From contig CAYLVH010000051.1 of assembly GCA_964387095.1 (NCBI GenBank), positions 1 to 13,216 on the forward strand: 13,216 nucleotides of DNA, written 5' to 3'. A program made the position numbers and the translations under genes. Below are positions 6,682-13,216 of the stretch, piece after piece. How positions within the stretch are numbered: the stretch's first letter is position 1; every line of letters begins with the position of its first letter. The notes beneath the pieces are model-generated. The model saw only the letters and a list, made by a program, of their open reading frames with translations, had not been told where the DNA came from and did not search any database. Source of the DNA: JAJQBJ01 sp964387095. GTDB taxonomy: Bacteria; Bacillota; Clostridia; Oscillospirales; Oscillospiraceae.

Positions 6682-7536
6682 TTGGAGCCAATTGTTGAAA
6701 CAATAAAATTGACACACAAATATAGCGCCGGAACCCCCTTTGAGAAGGACGCGCTGAACGAGGTGGATTTCAAGGCCTATCCCGGGGAATATCTGGGGAT
6801 CATCGGCCATACCGGATCGGGAAAGTCCACCCTGATCCAGCACCTGAACGGCCTGCTGAAGCCCACCAGCGGCCAGGTCTGCTTCCAGGGGGAGGATATC
6901 TGGGTGAAGAAGGGACGGGCGCGGGAGGTGCGCTTCCAGGTGGGGCTGGTGTTTCAGTACCCGGAGTACCAACTGTTTGAGGAGACAGTCTACAAGGATA
7001 TCGCCTTCGGCCCCCGGAATATGAAGCTGGATGAAAAGGAGGTTGACCGCCGGGTGCGGTCAGCGGCGGAGTTTGTGGGCCTGGAGAAGAGCTATTTGGA
7101 GCAATCCCCCTTTGAGCTGTCTGGAGGGCAAAAGCGCCGGGCGGCCATTGCAGGGGTTATCGCCATGGAGCCGTCTGTGCTGATTCTGGATGAGCCCACC
7201 GCCGGCCTGGACCCCGTAGGCCGGGAGGAGGTGCTGGCCAATATCCGGCAGTACCATGATACGAAGCACGCCACGGTCATCCTGGTGTCCCACTCCATGG
7301 AGGAAGTGGCCCGGATGGTGGACCGCCTGGTGGTGGTGAATGACGGAGGCATTCCCCTGGACGGAACCCCTGCCCAGGTATTTCAGCGGGATGAAGAGCT
7401 GCACCGCATGGGCCTGGATGTGCCCCAGGTGACCCAGGTGTTCCGCTGCCTGCGGGAAAAGGGGATGGACCTGCCTCCGGTCTACACGGTGGAGGAAGCG
7501 GTTTCCGTCCTCTTGCGGAAAGGGGGACGGGCCTGA
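6682..7536 (+). CDS. ecfA2: ECF transporter ATPase subunit A2
   Basis: The 284-residue protein is the partner of EcfA1 in the ECF module. Walker A GHTGSGKS is at residues 42-49, the Q-loop FQYPEYQLFE at 91-100, the signature LSGGQ at 146-150, Walker B LILDE at 167-171 and the switch histidine at 204. There is no ATG near the 5' end. TTG 6682 gives MEPIVETIKLTHKYSAGTPFEK, the normal EcfA2 beginning, and has GAGG (6670-6673) 8 bases upstream, inside and just after the ecfA1 stop. A TTG at 6661 is possible but lacks a matching ribosome site. The stop overlaps the ecfT ATG as TGATG, so all three ECF genes are probably translationally coupled. Confidence 0.92.
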   Translation: MEPIVETIKLTHKYSAGTPFEKDALNEVDFKAYPGEYLGIIGHTGSGKSTLIQHLNGLLKPTSGQVCFQGEDIWVKKGRAREVRFQVGLVFQYPEYQLFEETVYKDIAFGPRNMKLDEKEVDRRVRSAAEFVGLEKSYLEQSPFELSGGQKRRAAIAGVIAMEPSVLILDEPTAGLDPVGREEVLANIRQYHDTKHATVILVSHSMEEVARMVDRLVVVNDGGIPLDGTPAQVFQRDEELHRMGLDVPQVTQVFRCLREKGMDLPPVYTVEEAVSVLLRKGGRA

Positions 7537-8339
7537 TGCTGAAAGACATCACCCTGGGGCAGTATTTCCCTGGAAACTCCATCCTGCACCGCCTGGATCC
7601 CAGAACCAAGCTGATGGGCGTCATCGCCTATATCGTGGCGCTGTTCCTGTGCAAGTGGCTGGTGACCTATTGCATCATTGCGGCATTTTTGGCAACAATG
7701 ATCTATATATCCCATGTGGGCTTCCGGGCAGCGGCGCGGGGCTTGAAGCCGGTGCTGGTTCTGCTCATCTTCACAGGCATTTTGAACCTGCTCTATTCCA
7801 GCGGCACGCCGCTGGTGCATTGGGGCTTTATCACCATCACGGAGGAGGGGATTTGGAGGGCTGCCTTTATGGTGGCCCGCATTATGATGCTGATTATGGG
7901 CACCTTCCTGCTGACCTATGCCACCTCGCCCATCATGCTCACCGACGCCATCGAATCCCTGCTTGGTCCCCTGAAGAAGCTCCACGCGCCCGTTCATGAG
8001 CTGGCCCTAATTATGAGCATCGCGCTGCGGTTTATCCCCACGCTGATCCAGGAGACGGACAAGCTCATGAGCGCCCAAAAGGCCAGGGGTGCGGACTTTG
8101 AGACGGGGAATCTGGTCCATAGGGCCAAGGCCCTGGTGCCGCTGTTGGTGCCGCTGTTTATCTCCGCCCTCCGGAGGGCGGAGGAGTTGGCCGTGGCCAT
8201 GGAGAGCCGCTGCTATCACGGCGGCGAGGGCAGGACCCGGCTGCGCCAGCTGAAATATGCCAGGCGGGATGTGGTTGCTCTGGTGATTGTGGCCCTGCTG
8301 GTCGTGGTGATCTGCGTCCTGCGGTCATATGGATTATAA
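7536..8339 (+). CDS. ecfT: ECF transporter transmembrane subunit T
   Basis: The 267-residue membrane protein links the EcfA ATPases to the S component. Hydrophobic segments are visible at about residues 27-58, 71-88, 108-130, 155-172, 201-213 and 245-263. The N-terminus has the family pattern YFPGNSILHRLDPRTKL. The two coupling helices carry SAQKARGADF (ARG at 183-185) and AMESRCYHGGEGRTR, in which RCY replaces the second ARG-type motif; I recall this variant in clostridial EcfT. The start overlaps the ecfA2 stop and has GGGGG about 9 bases upstream. No S component is encoded nearby, so this is a shared group II module serving substrate-binding subunits elsewhere. Confidence 0.92.
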   Translation: MLKDITLGQYFPGNSILHRLDPRTKLMGVIAYIVALFLCKWLVTYCIIAAFLATMIYISHVGFRAAARGLKPVLVLLIFTGILNLLYSSGTPLVHWGFITITEEGIWRAAFMVARIMMLIMGTFLLTYATSPIMLTDAIESLLGPLKKLHAPVHELALIMSIALRFIPTLIQETDKLMSAQKARGADFETGNLVHRAKALVPLLVPLFISALRRAEELAVAMESRCYHGGEGRTRLRQLKYARRDVVALVIVALLVVVICVLRSYGL

Positions 8340-8353
8340 GGATTGTTAAAAGT

Positions 8354-9151
8354 ATGGAAAAGCGAGAAAGAAATATCGCCCTGAAGCTGATGTATGTGGG
8401 CACTGCCTACCACGGCTGGCAGGTGCAGAAAAACGCGATTTCCGTGGCGGAGACCCTGGAGAAGGCGTTATCCCTGGTGGTGGGTCATCCGGTGAAATGC
8501 GTTGGCGCTGGGCGCACGGACGCGGGGGTTCACGCGGAGGTCTATATTGCCAATTTCCGCACCACCTCCACCATTCCCTGCGACCGGTTTCCCCTCGCGG
8601 TGAACACCCGTCTGCCGGATGACATCGTAGTGGTGTCGGCCAGGGAGGTGTCCCAGGAGTTCAACGCCATCGGCTCCTGCTTGAAAAAGGAATACACCTA
8701 CCGGGTGTACAATTCCCGGATTCGCAACGCATTTTATGTAAATCGGGCTTATTTCTACCCAAAGCATCTGGATGAGGCGGTCATGCGGGACGCGGCCAGC
8801 CGCTTTGTGGGCACCCATGATTTCGCGGCGGTGCGGGCCGTGGGTACAGACGTGCGGAGCACCGTGCGGACGGTCTACTATTTCGACGTGACCCGTAAGG
8901 GTGATTTGATAGAATTGAAGGTGTGTGCCAATGGCTTCCTGTACAATATGGTGCGGGCCATGGTTGGCACGGTGATTTACGCGGCGGACGGAAAGCTGCG
9001 GCCGGAGGATATCGACGGCATTCTGCTGCGGGGGGACCGTACGGAAGCGGGCCCCACGGTTCCGCCCGGTGGTTTGTACATGTCAAAGCTCTGGTATCGG
9101 GAGCCGGTGGGACTGGAGACCGATCCGATTCCGGAGAAGGACGAAAGGTGA
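8354..9151 (+). CDS. truA: tRNA pseudouridine(38-40) synthase TruA
   Basis: The 265-residue cytoplasmic enzyme isomerises uridines 38-40 in the tRNA anticodon stem-loop. The catalytic aspartate is Asp56 in the family motif GAGRTDAGVHA. Other recognisable parts are YVGTAYHGWQ near the start, KKEYTYRVYN in the middle, and the C-terminal NGFLYNMVRAMVGT, where the RNA-binding and active-site elements of the second repeat lie. Length is normal. TAAGGA (8338-8343) lies ten bases before the ATG. It directly follows ecfT, the arrangement common in Firmicutes, although there the block usually continues into rplM and rpsI, which are absent here. Confidence 0.95.
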   Translation: MEKRERNIALKLMYVGTAYHGWQVQKNAISVAETLEKALSLVVGHPVKCVGAGRTDAGVHAEVYIANFRTTSTIPCDRFPLAVNTRLPDDIVVVSAREVSQEFNAIGSCLKKEYTYRVYNSRIRNAFYVNRAYFYPKHLDEAVMRDAASRFVGTHDFAAVRAVGTDVRSTVRTVYYFDVTRKGDLIELKVCANGFLYNMVRAMVGTVIYAADGKLRPEDIDGILLRGDRTEAGPTVPPGGLYMSKLWYREPVGLETDPIPEKDER

Positions 9152-9156
9152 AATAA

Positions 9157-10407
9157 ATGGCGAAAATAGTGAACTTCTCTACCGGAAAACGGCAGATAAA
9201 GCAGCCGGAACTCAGTGAGAACGAGCGCCGGAAACTGGTCCGGGAGGAGGCAGCCCGGAGAAAGCAGACGCATACGAAAATAAAGCGTCTCGTGGGCCGC
9301 TTCCTGGCCGCCCTGTTTACGCTGGTTTTGATTGTGGGCGCGGCTCTGGCCATTGTGTTCCGGGATGAATTGAATATAGACAGCCTGCGGCGATATCTGG
9401 CCTATCAGAGCCTGGAGCGGGATGAATCCGGCCAGGCGGAGGAGATTTTCTTTGAAAACAACGCCACCAATTGCTTTGCGCAGGTGGATAACAGTCTGTT
9501 GGTCTGTTCCAGCACCGGGATCCGCCTGTTCAGCCAAAGCGGCACGGAGTATATCAATGAGACGGTCGCGTTGAGCAGTCCAGCCGTCGCCGCCGATGGC
9601 GCCTATGCCGTTGCCTTTGATGTGGGCGGCACCCGTCTGTATCAGATCAAGGGCAAGACCATTGCCAGCACCAGGACAACGGATGGCCCCATTTTCAATG
9701 CCAGAGTCAACTCCAACGGCTATATGACGGTGATCACCCAGGAGACCGGCTATAAGGGGGTCGTAACTGTTTATGACGCCCGGGACAGTGCCCGGGTACA
9801 GATCAATATCTCCAGCGCCTATGTCATGGACGCGGCGGTCTCCGACAGCGGGGACACGCTGGCTGTTGTGACCATCGGGGTAGAGCAGAGCAGCTTCTGT
9901 AGTACAGTGACCTTTTATGAGGTTAGCACCGGCGAGACCCAGAACTCCTGGCAGATGTCTGGCCAGCTGGTGTTGGATCTGAAGTGGCAGGATGGCTGGG
10001 TGTGGCTGCAAACCGACCAGGGCGCGGCCTGCGTGGACCCAGAGAATGGCATTGTCGGCAGCTGGGAGGGGGACACCGACTACCTCTGGGGCTATGCCTT
10101 CTGCGGGAATGGAAACCTTGTCTCCGCCTGGGGCAAGTATGAGACTGGTAACCAAGGCAAAATCGTCCTGGTGGACCAGTATGGAGAGACGGTGGCGCAG
10201 GTGGATATTACCCAGCACATCCTGTCCTTCAGTGCGGCGGGGGATTATATCGCCGTGCTCTATACCAATAAGCTTGAAATTTATGACTCAAATCTGGAGC
10301 TGTATGCGGAGCTGGAGGACACAGCCGGCGCCCGCCAGGTGTTGATGCGCAGCGACGGCTCCGCCCTATTGGTAGGCTCTGAGAGCGCCTCTTTGTATGT
10401 GCCCTAA
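9157..10407 (+). CDS. DUF5711-like single-pass membrane protein
   Basis: The 416-residue protein has a basic cytoplasmic N-terminus rich in Arg, Lys and Glu (1-48), one transmembrane helix at about 49-68 (FLAALFTLVLIVGAALAIVF), and an extracytoplasmic domain of about 340 residues. That domain is made of repeated short beta-strand units with phrases such as LLVCSSTGIRLFSQSG, YAVAFDVGGTRLYQIKG, NSNGYMTVITQETGYKG and LAVVTIG, which looks like a beta-propeller. This matches my recollection of DUF5711 proteins of Clostridia. It begins five bases after truA, with AAGGTG overlapping the truA stop. It has no visible catalytic motif. A sensor or scaffold role at the cell surface is a guess. Confidence 0.75.
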   Translation: MAKIVNFSTGKRQIKQPELSENERRKLVREEAARRKQTHTKIKRLVGRFLAALFTLVLIVGAALAIVFRDELNIDSLRRYLAYQSLERDESGQAEEIFFENNATNCFAQVDNSLLVCSSTGIRLFSQSGTEYINETVALSSPAVAADGAYAVAFDVGGTRLYQIKGKTIASTRTTDGPIFNARVNSNGYMTVITQETGYKGVVTVYDARDSARVQINISSAYVMDAAVSDSGDTLAVVTIGVEQSSFCSTVTFYEVSTGETQNSWQMSGQLVLDLKWQDGWVWLQTDQGAACVDPENGIVGSWEGDTDYLWGYAFCGNGNLVSAWGKYETGNQGKIVLVDQYGETVAQVDITQHILSFSAAGDYIAVLYTNKLEIYDSNLELYAELEDTAGARQVLMRSDGSALLVGSESASLYVP

Positions 10408-10503
10408 GCAAATGGGAAAAACGCGAAAACCAGGCGCAAAGTGGGCCGTTCTCTCATTAAAATTGTCAAAAATCTTAGTATTAACAGACAGTTCACATTT
10501 CTA

Positions 10504-10512
10504 TGATATACT
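10504..10512 (+). promoter_or_regulatory. Likely extended -10 promoter of the Clp ATPase gene
   Basis: TGATATACT provides an extended -10 (TG, one base, TATACT) 43 bases before the ATG. No good -35 sits at 17 bp; TTAACA (10481-10486) is too far. A short dyad CTATG (10501-10505) and CATAG (10516-10520) straddles the element and could be an operator. No CIRCE element and no paired CtsR direct repeat were found; there is only one GTCAAA half-site (10465-10470). Confidence 0.55.
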
Positions 10513-10555
10513 GAACATAGTAAATAAGAAAGAACCCATCAAAGGAGGGATTGCA

Positions 10556-13102
10556 ATGCAGCCGACGATGTGCAGTCGTTGCAAGAAGAACGTTGCAGTG
10601 ATTTTCGTGGCACGGATCGATGGAGGCCAGTCCAAAAACCAGGGCTTCTGCCTGAAATGTGCGCGGGAACTGAATATAAAACCCATCGACGATATGATGA
10701 AGCGCATGGGCATCAGTGATGATGATCTGGACACTCTGACCTCTGAAATGCAGAGTGCCCTGGGCAGTGTAGAGGATATGGAACTGCTTCAGTCCCAGCC
10801 TGAGGACGAAGTGGAGAACGAGGAGGACGACGAGGGCAAGACCGCCACCTTCCCGTTTCTCAACCGCCTGTTTGGAAACGGTGGCTCCGATGAGGCGCAG
10901 CCGTCCTCTCGCAGGGACAGCGAGCCGTCCTCCAAGGAGGGCAAAAAAGAGGGAAAATCCAAGCGGAAGTTTTTGGATAGCTACTGCATCAACCTGAGTG
11001 AGCGGGCGCAGTCCGGCAAGCTGGACGGCATCATTGGCAGGGATCAGGAGATTCAGCGGGTGATTCAAATACTGAACCGCCGCCAGAAAAATAACCCCTG
11101 CCTGATCGGTGAGCCTGGCGTGGGAAAAACCGCCATTGCCGAGGGATTGGCGCAGAAGATTGCCAAGGGCGAGGTGCCCTATAAGCTCCGTGACAAGGAG
11201 GTTTACCTGCTGGACCTGACCGCGTTGGTGGCCGGAACCCAGTTCCGGGGCCAGTTTGAGAGCCGCATGAAGGGCCTGATCGACGAGGTGCGCAAGCTGG
11301 GCAATATCATCCTGGTCATAGACGAGGTTCACAATATTGCCGGGGCCGGCGAGGCAGAGGGCTCCATGAATGCCGCCAACATTTTGAAACCTGCCCTTTC
11401 CAGGGGCGAAATCCAGGTAATTGGCGCCACGACCTTCACCGAATACCGGAAGTTCATTGAGAAGGACTCTGCATTGGAGCGCCGGTTCCAGCCGGTCACC
11501 ATCAATGAGCCATCCATTGCGGACAGCGTTGAGATCATCAAGGGCATTGCCCATTACTATGAACAGTTCCACAAGGTCATAATTCCCGATGGTGTGGCCC
11601 GACAAGCCGTCCTGATGAGCGAGCGGTATATCACCGACCGTTACCTGCCTGACAAGGCCATTGACCTGATCGATGAGGCCTGTTCCGACGTCAACCTGCG
11701 GAACAAGAGCCTGTCCCGCCTGGCTGAAATCGAAAAGGAGATGGCCGACCTGGCTAAGGAGACGGAGGTCATTTTGGCCGCCGCCTCTGAGGAGGACGAC
11801 AAGCTCCGCCGCAAGAAGCGGGAGCTGGAGCAGAAGCAGCAGCGGGCCCGCCGGGAAATGAACGCCATCGACCAGGCCCGCCGGGAGATGAGCGCGGCGG
11901 ATGTCATCGACTCCACCACCGCTGATCGCCTGGAGCAGAACAACCGCCGCCGGAATGAGATCCAGAACCAGCTGGAGGCCTATGCCCAGGAGCAGGCCCA
12001 GCTGGAGGGACAAAATGACAACCGGGCCTATGCCCGTCTGGCGGAGATCCGCAGCGCCCAGCTCCGCTTAAAGGATGAGAAGGCGCAGCTGGAGGCAGAG
12101 GAGCTGCCGAAGCTGTCGGTGGAGAATCTGGCCCGGGTCATTGAGCAGTGGACGAAGATTCCCGCAAGCAAGATCCAGGAGGAGGAGTTCGCCCGCCTGG
12201 CTGAGCTGGATCAGCGCTTGAAGAAGCACATCATCGGCCAGGATGAGGCTGTGGACGCCGTGGCGGCGGCGATTCGCCGCAACCGTGTGGGCATCTCCCC
12301 CAAGCATAAGCCGGTGTCCTTTATCTTTGTGGGCTCCACCGGCGTGGGCAAGACCGAGCTGGTGAAGCAGCTGGCTGCCGACCTGTTCGATTCACCGGAT
12401 TCCCTGATCCGCCTGGATATGTCGGAATTCATGGAGAAGCACACCGTGTCCCGCTTAATCGGCTCCCCTCCCGGCTATGTGGGCTATGACGATGCCGGTC
12501 AGCTGACGGAGAAGATCCGCAGGAAGCCCTATTCCGTCATCCTCTTTGACGAGCTGGAAAAGGCCCATCCCGATGTGCTGAATATCCTGCTTCAGATCCT
12601 GGACGACGGCCAGGTTACGGACGCCCACGGCAGGAAGGTCAATTTCGAGAACACAATCATTGTCATGACCTCCAACGCAGGCAGCGAGCGGAAGGAATCC
12701 TCCCTGGGCTTCAACCGCTCCGCGGCGCAGGTCAGCCGGGAGCGCTGCATTGCCGCCCTGAATGAGTTCCTGCGCCCTGAGTTCATCAACCGTGTGGATG
12801 AGATCATCTGCTTCAACCGTCTGTCTCAGGAGAACTTCAAGGAGATCACCCGGATTATGCTGGGTGAGCTTGCCGATTCCCTGCATGAGAAGGGCATTGA
12901 CTTCACCTATGATGACGAGCTGGTCAGCTATCTGGTGGAGAAGTCCTACTCTGAGGTCTATGGAGCGAGAAATCTGCGCCGCGAGATCCAAAAGGAGCTG
13001 GAGGATAAAATCGCAAGCCGAATCATTTTCAGCTATCAGAATCCCATCAGCGCAATCCATGGTTCTGTGGATGAGAACGGTGTAGTCCTCACCACGGATT
13101 GA
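10556..13102 (+). CDS. ClpE-like Clp protease ATP-binding subunit
   Basis: The 848-residue AAA+ unfoldase should feed proteins to ClpP. A zinc finger CxxC...CxxC (Cys6, 9, 32, 35) replaces the ClpC N-domain, as in ClpE; an acidic then basic linker runs to about 137. AAA1 has Walker A GEPGVGKT (185-192), pore loop GTQFRG (227-232), Walker B LVIDE (253-257) and arginines 309-310. A charged coiled coil fills about 382-515. AAA2 has Walker A GSTGVGKT (593-600), pore loop GYVGYD (640-645), Walker B ILFDE (662-666), the ClpP-docking LGF (717-719) and sensor-2 GAR (803-805). The frame is open back to 10397, but AAAGGAGGGA (10541-10550) fixes the ATG at 10556. The long middle domain is unusual for ClpE. 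Confidence 0.92.
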   Translation: MQPTMCSRCKKNVAVIFVARIDGGQSKNQGFCLKCARELNIKPIDDMMKRMGISDDDLDTLTSEMQSALGSVEDMELLQSQPEDEVENEEDDEGKTATFPFLNRLFGNGGSDEAQPSSRRDSEPSSKEGKKEGKSKRKFLDSYCINLSERAQSGKLDGIIGRDQEIQRVIQILNRRQKNNPCLIGEPGVGKTAIAEGLAQKIAKGEVPYKLRDKEVYLLDLTALVAGTQFRGQFESRMKGLIDEVRKLGNIILVIDEVHNIAGAGEAEGSMNAANILKPALSRGEIQVIGATTFTEYRKFIEKDSALERRFQPVTINEPSIADSVEIIKGIAHYYEQFHKVIIPDGVARQAVLMSERYITDRYLPDKAIDLIDEACSDVNLRNKSLSRLAEIEKEMADLAKETEVILAAASEEDDKLRRKKRELEQKQQRARREMNAIDQARREMSAADVIDSTTADRLEQNNRRRNEIQNQLEAYAQEQAQLEGQNDNRAYARLAEIRSAQLRLKDEKAQLEAEELPKLSVENLARVIEQWTKIPASKIQEEEFARLAELDQRLKKHIIGQDEAVDAVAAAIRRNRVGISPKHKPVSFIFVGSTGVGKTELVKQLAADLFDSPDSLIRLDMSEFMEKHTVSRLIGSPPGYVGYDDAGQLTEKIRRKPYSVILFDELEKAHPDVLNILLQILDDGQVTDAHGRKVNFENTIIVMTSNAGSERKESSLGFNRSAAQVSRERCIAALNEFLRPEFINRVDEIICFNRLSQENFKEITRIMLGELADSLHEKGIDFTYDDELVSYLVEKSYSEVYGARNLRREIQKELEDKIASRIIFSYQNPISAIHGSVDENGVVLTTD

Positions 13103-13115
13103 ACCTGACGGTCCT

Positions 13116-13147
13116 AAAACCGAACTTCTTCCCGGAAGTCCGGTTTT
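13116..13147 (+). terminator. Intrinsic terminator of the Clp ATPase gene
   Basis: AAAACCGAACTTC (13116-13128) and GAAGTCCGGTTTT (13135-13147) form a 13-bp stem with one mismatch and a 6-base loop, 14 bases after the stop codon. The descending arm ends in TTTT and is followed by the T-rich CGTTCTATTTTCTT. The A-rich ascending arm could make it work in both directions. Confidence 0.88.
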
Positions 13148-13164
13148 CGTTCTATTTTCTTGCC

Positions 13165-13215
13165 CACGGAAATCAATTTTGAGAAAGGACTCTAAGCAGC
13201 ATATTAGAATCCAGT
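13165..13215 (-). repeat. 51-bp terminal inverted repeat, right copy
   Basis: This is an exact inverted copy of positions 1-51. It lies 17 bases after the Clp terminator and carries the same hairpin, here GGACTCTAA-GCAGCATA-TTAGAATCC. Both copies read identically when going outward from the window. One more base (A, 13216) follows, so the repeat may extend beyond the edge. Confidence 0.9.
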
Positions 13216-13216
13216 A

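Noticed and set aside
8977..10218. Minus-strand frame of 413 codons opposite truA and the DUF5711-like gene
   Set aside because: A long shadow frame from third-position GC bias; it crosses a gene boundary and has no recognisable motif.
10461..10520. CtsR or HrcA (CIRCE) operator before the Clp gene
   Set aside because: Only one GTCAAA half-site is visible without the second direct copy, and no TTAGCACTC-type inverted repeat exists.
10493..12013. Minus-strand frame of 506 codons opposite the Clp ATPase
   Set aside because: The plus strand carries a full set of AAA+ motifs; the antisense frame is Leu/Gly/Gln-rich low-complexity sequence.
1..13216. Whole window as a composite transposon or integrative element bounded by the inverted repeats
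   Set aside because: No transposase, recombinase, relaxase or phage gene is present, and the contents are core cellular genes in ordinary operons.
1..13216. CRISPR arrays, tRNA or rRNA genes
   Set aside because: No regularly spaced direct repeats, no cloverleaf with a terminal CCA and no rRNA-like segments were recognised on either strand.

Overview
The window looks like chromosomal DNA from a GC-rich member of the Clostridia, most likely Oscillospiraceae-like. The basis is a tryptophan T-box leader, a Firmicutes-type EcfA1-EcfA2-EcfT module, a DUF5711-type membrane protein, a ClpE-like Clp ATPase with a zinc finger, AGGAGG-type ribosome binding sites and consensus sigma-A promoters. The lineage is inferred from gene content only. 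All convincing genes lie on the + strand; the long minus-strand open frames are shadows.

Layout. (1) Positions 1-51: one copy of a 51-bp repeat whose exact inverted copy closes the window at 13165-13215. (2) 102-3451: a tryptophan-uptake operon with a near-perfect promoter, a T-box riboswitch (specifier TGG, acceptor-binding bulge TGGC, both fitting tRNA-Trp), then a lipoprotein binding protein (trpX), a membrane permease (trpY) and an ATPase (trpZ), ending in a strong hairpin. (3) 3454-4823: an M24 Xaa-Pro-type peptidase with its own likely promoter, followed by a frameshifted and truncated remnant of a D-2-hydroxyacid dehydrogenase. (4) 4876-10407: a tightly packed run from a strong extended -10 promoter: class I SAM-dependent methyltransferase, ecfA1, ecfA2, ecfT, truA and a DUF5711-like single-pass membrane protein. 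(5) 10504-13147: a separately promoted Clp ATPase with an N-terminal zinc finger, a long coiled-coil middle domain and a ClpP-docking LGF loop, closed by an intrinsic terminator.

How the genes work together. TrpXYZ should import tryptophan (or a close relative) when uncharged tRNA-Trp builds up. The neighbouring peptidase could supply amino acids from proline-containing peptides. The ECF energising module would power separately encoded vitamin or metal S components. TruA and the methyltransferase are RNA-modification or translation-linked genes. The Clp ATPase is a protein quality-control unfoldase. These are ordinary cellular functions, not the cargo of a mobile element, even though the window has inverted-repeat ends.

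The least ordinary features are the 51-bp inverted repeats with an internal hairpin at the two window ends, the hybrid architecture of the Clp ATPase, and the decayed dehydrogenase. No obvious new defence or mobile system was found.
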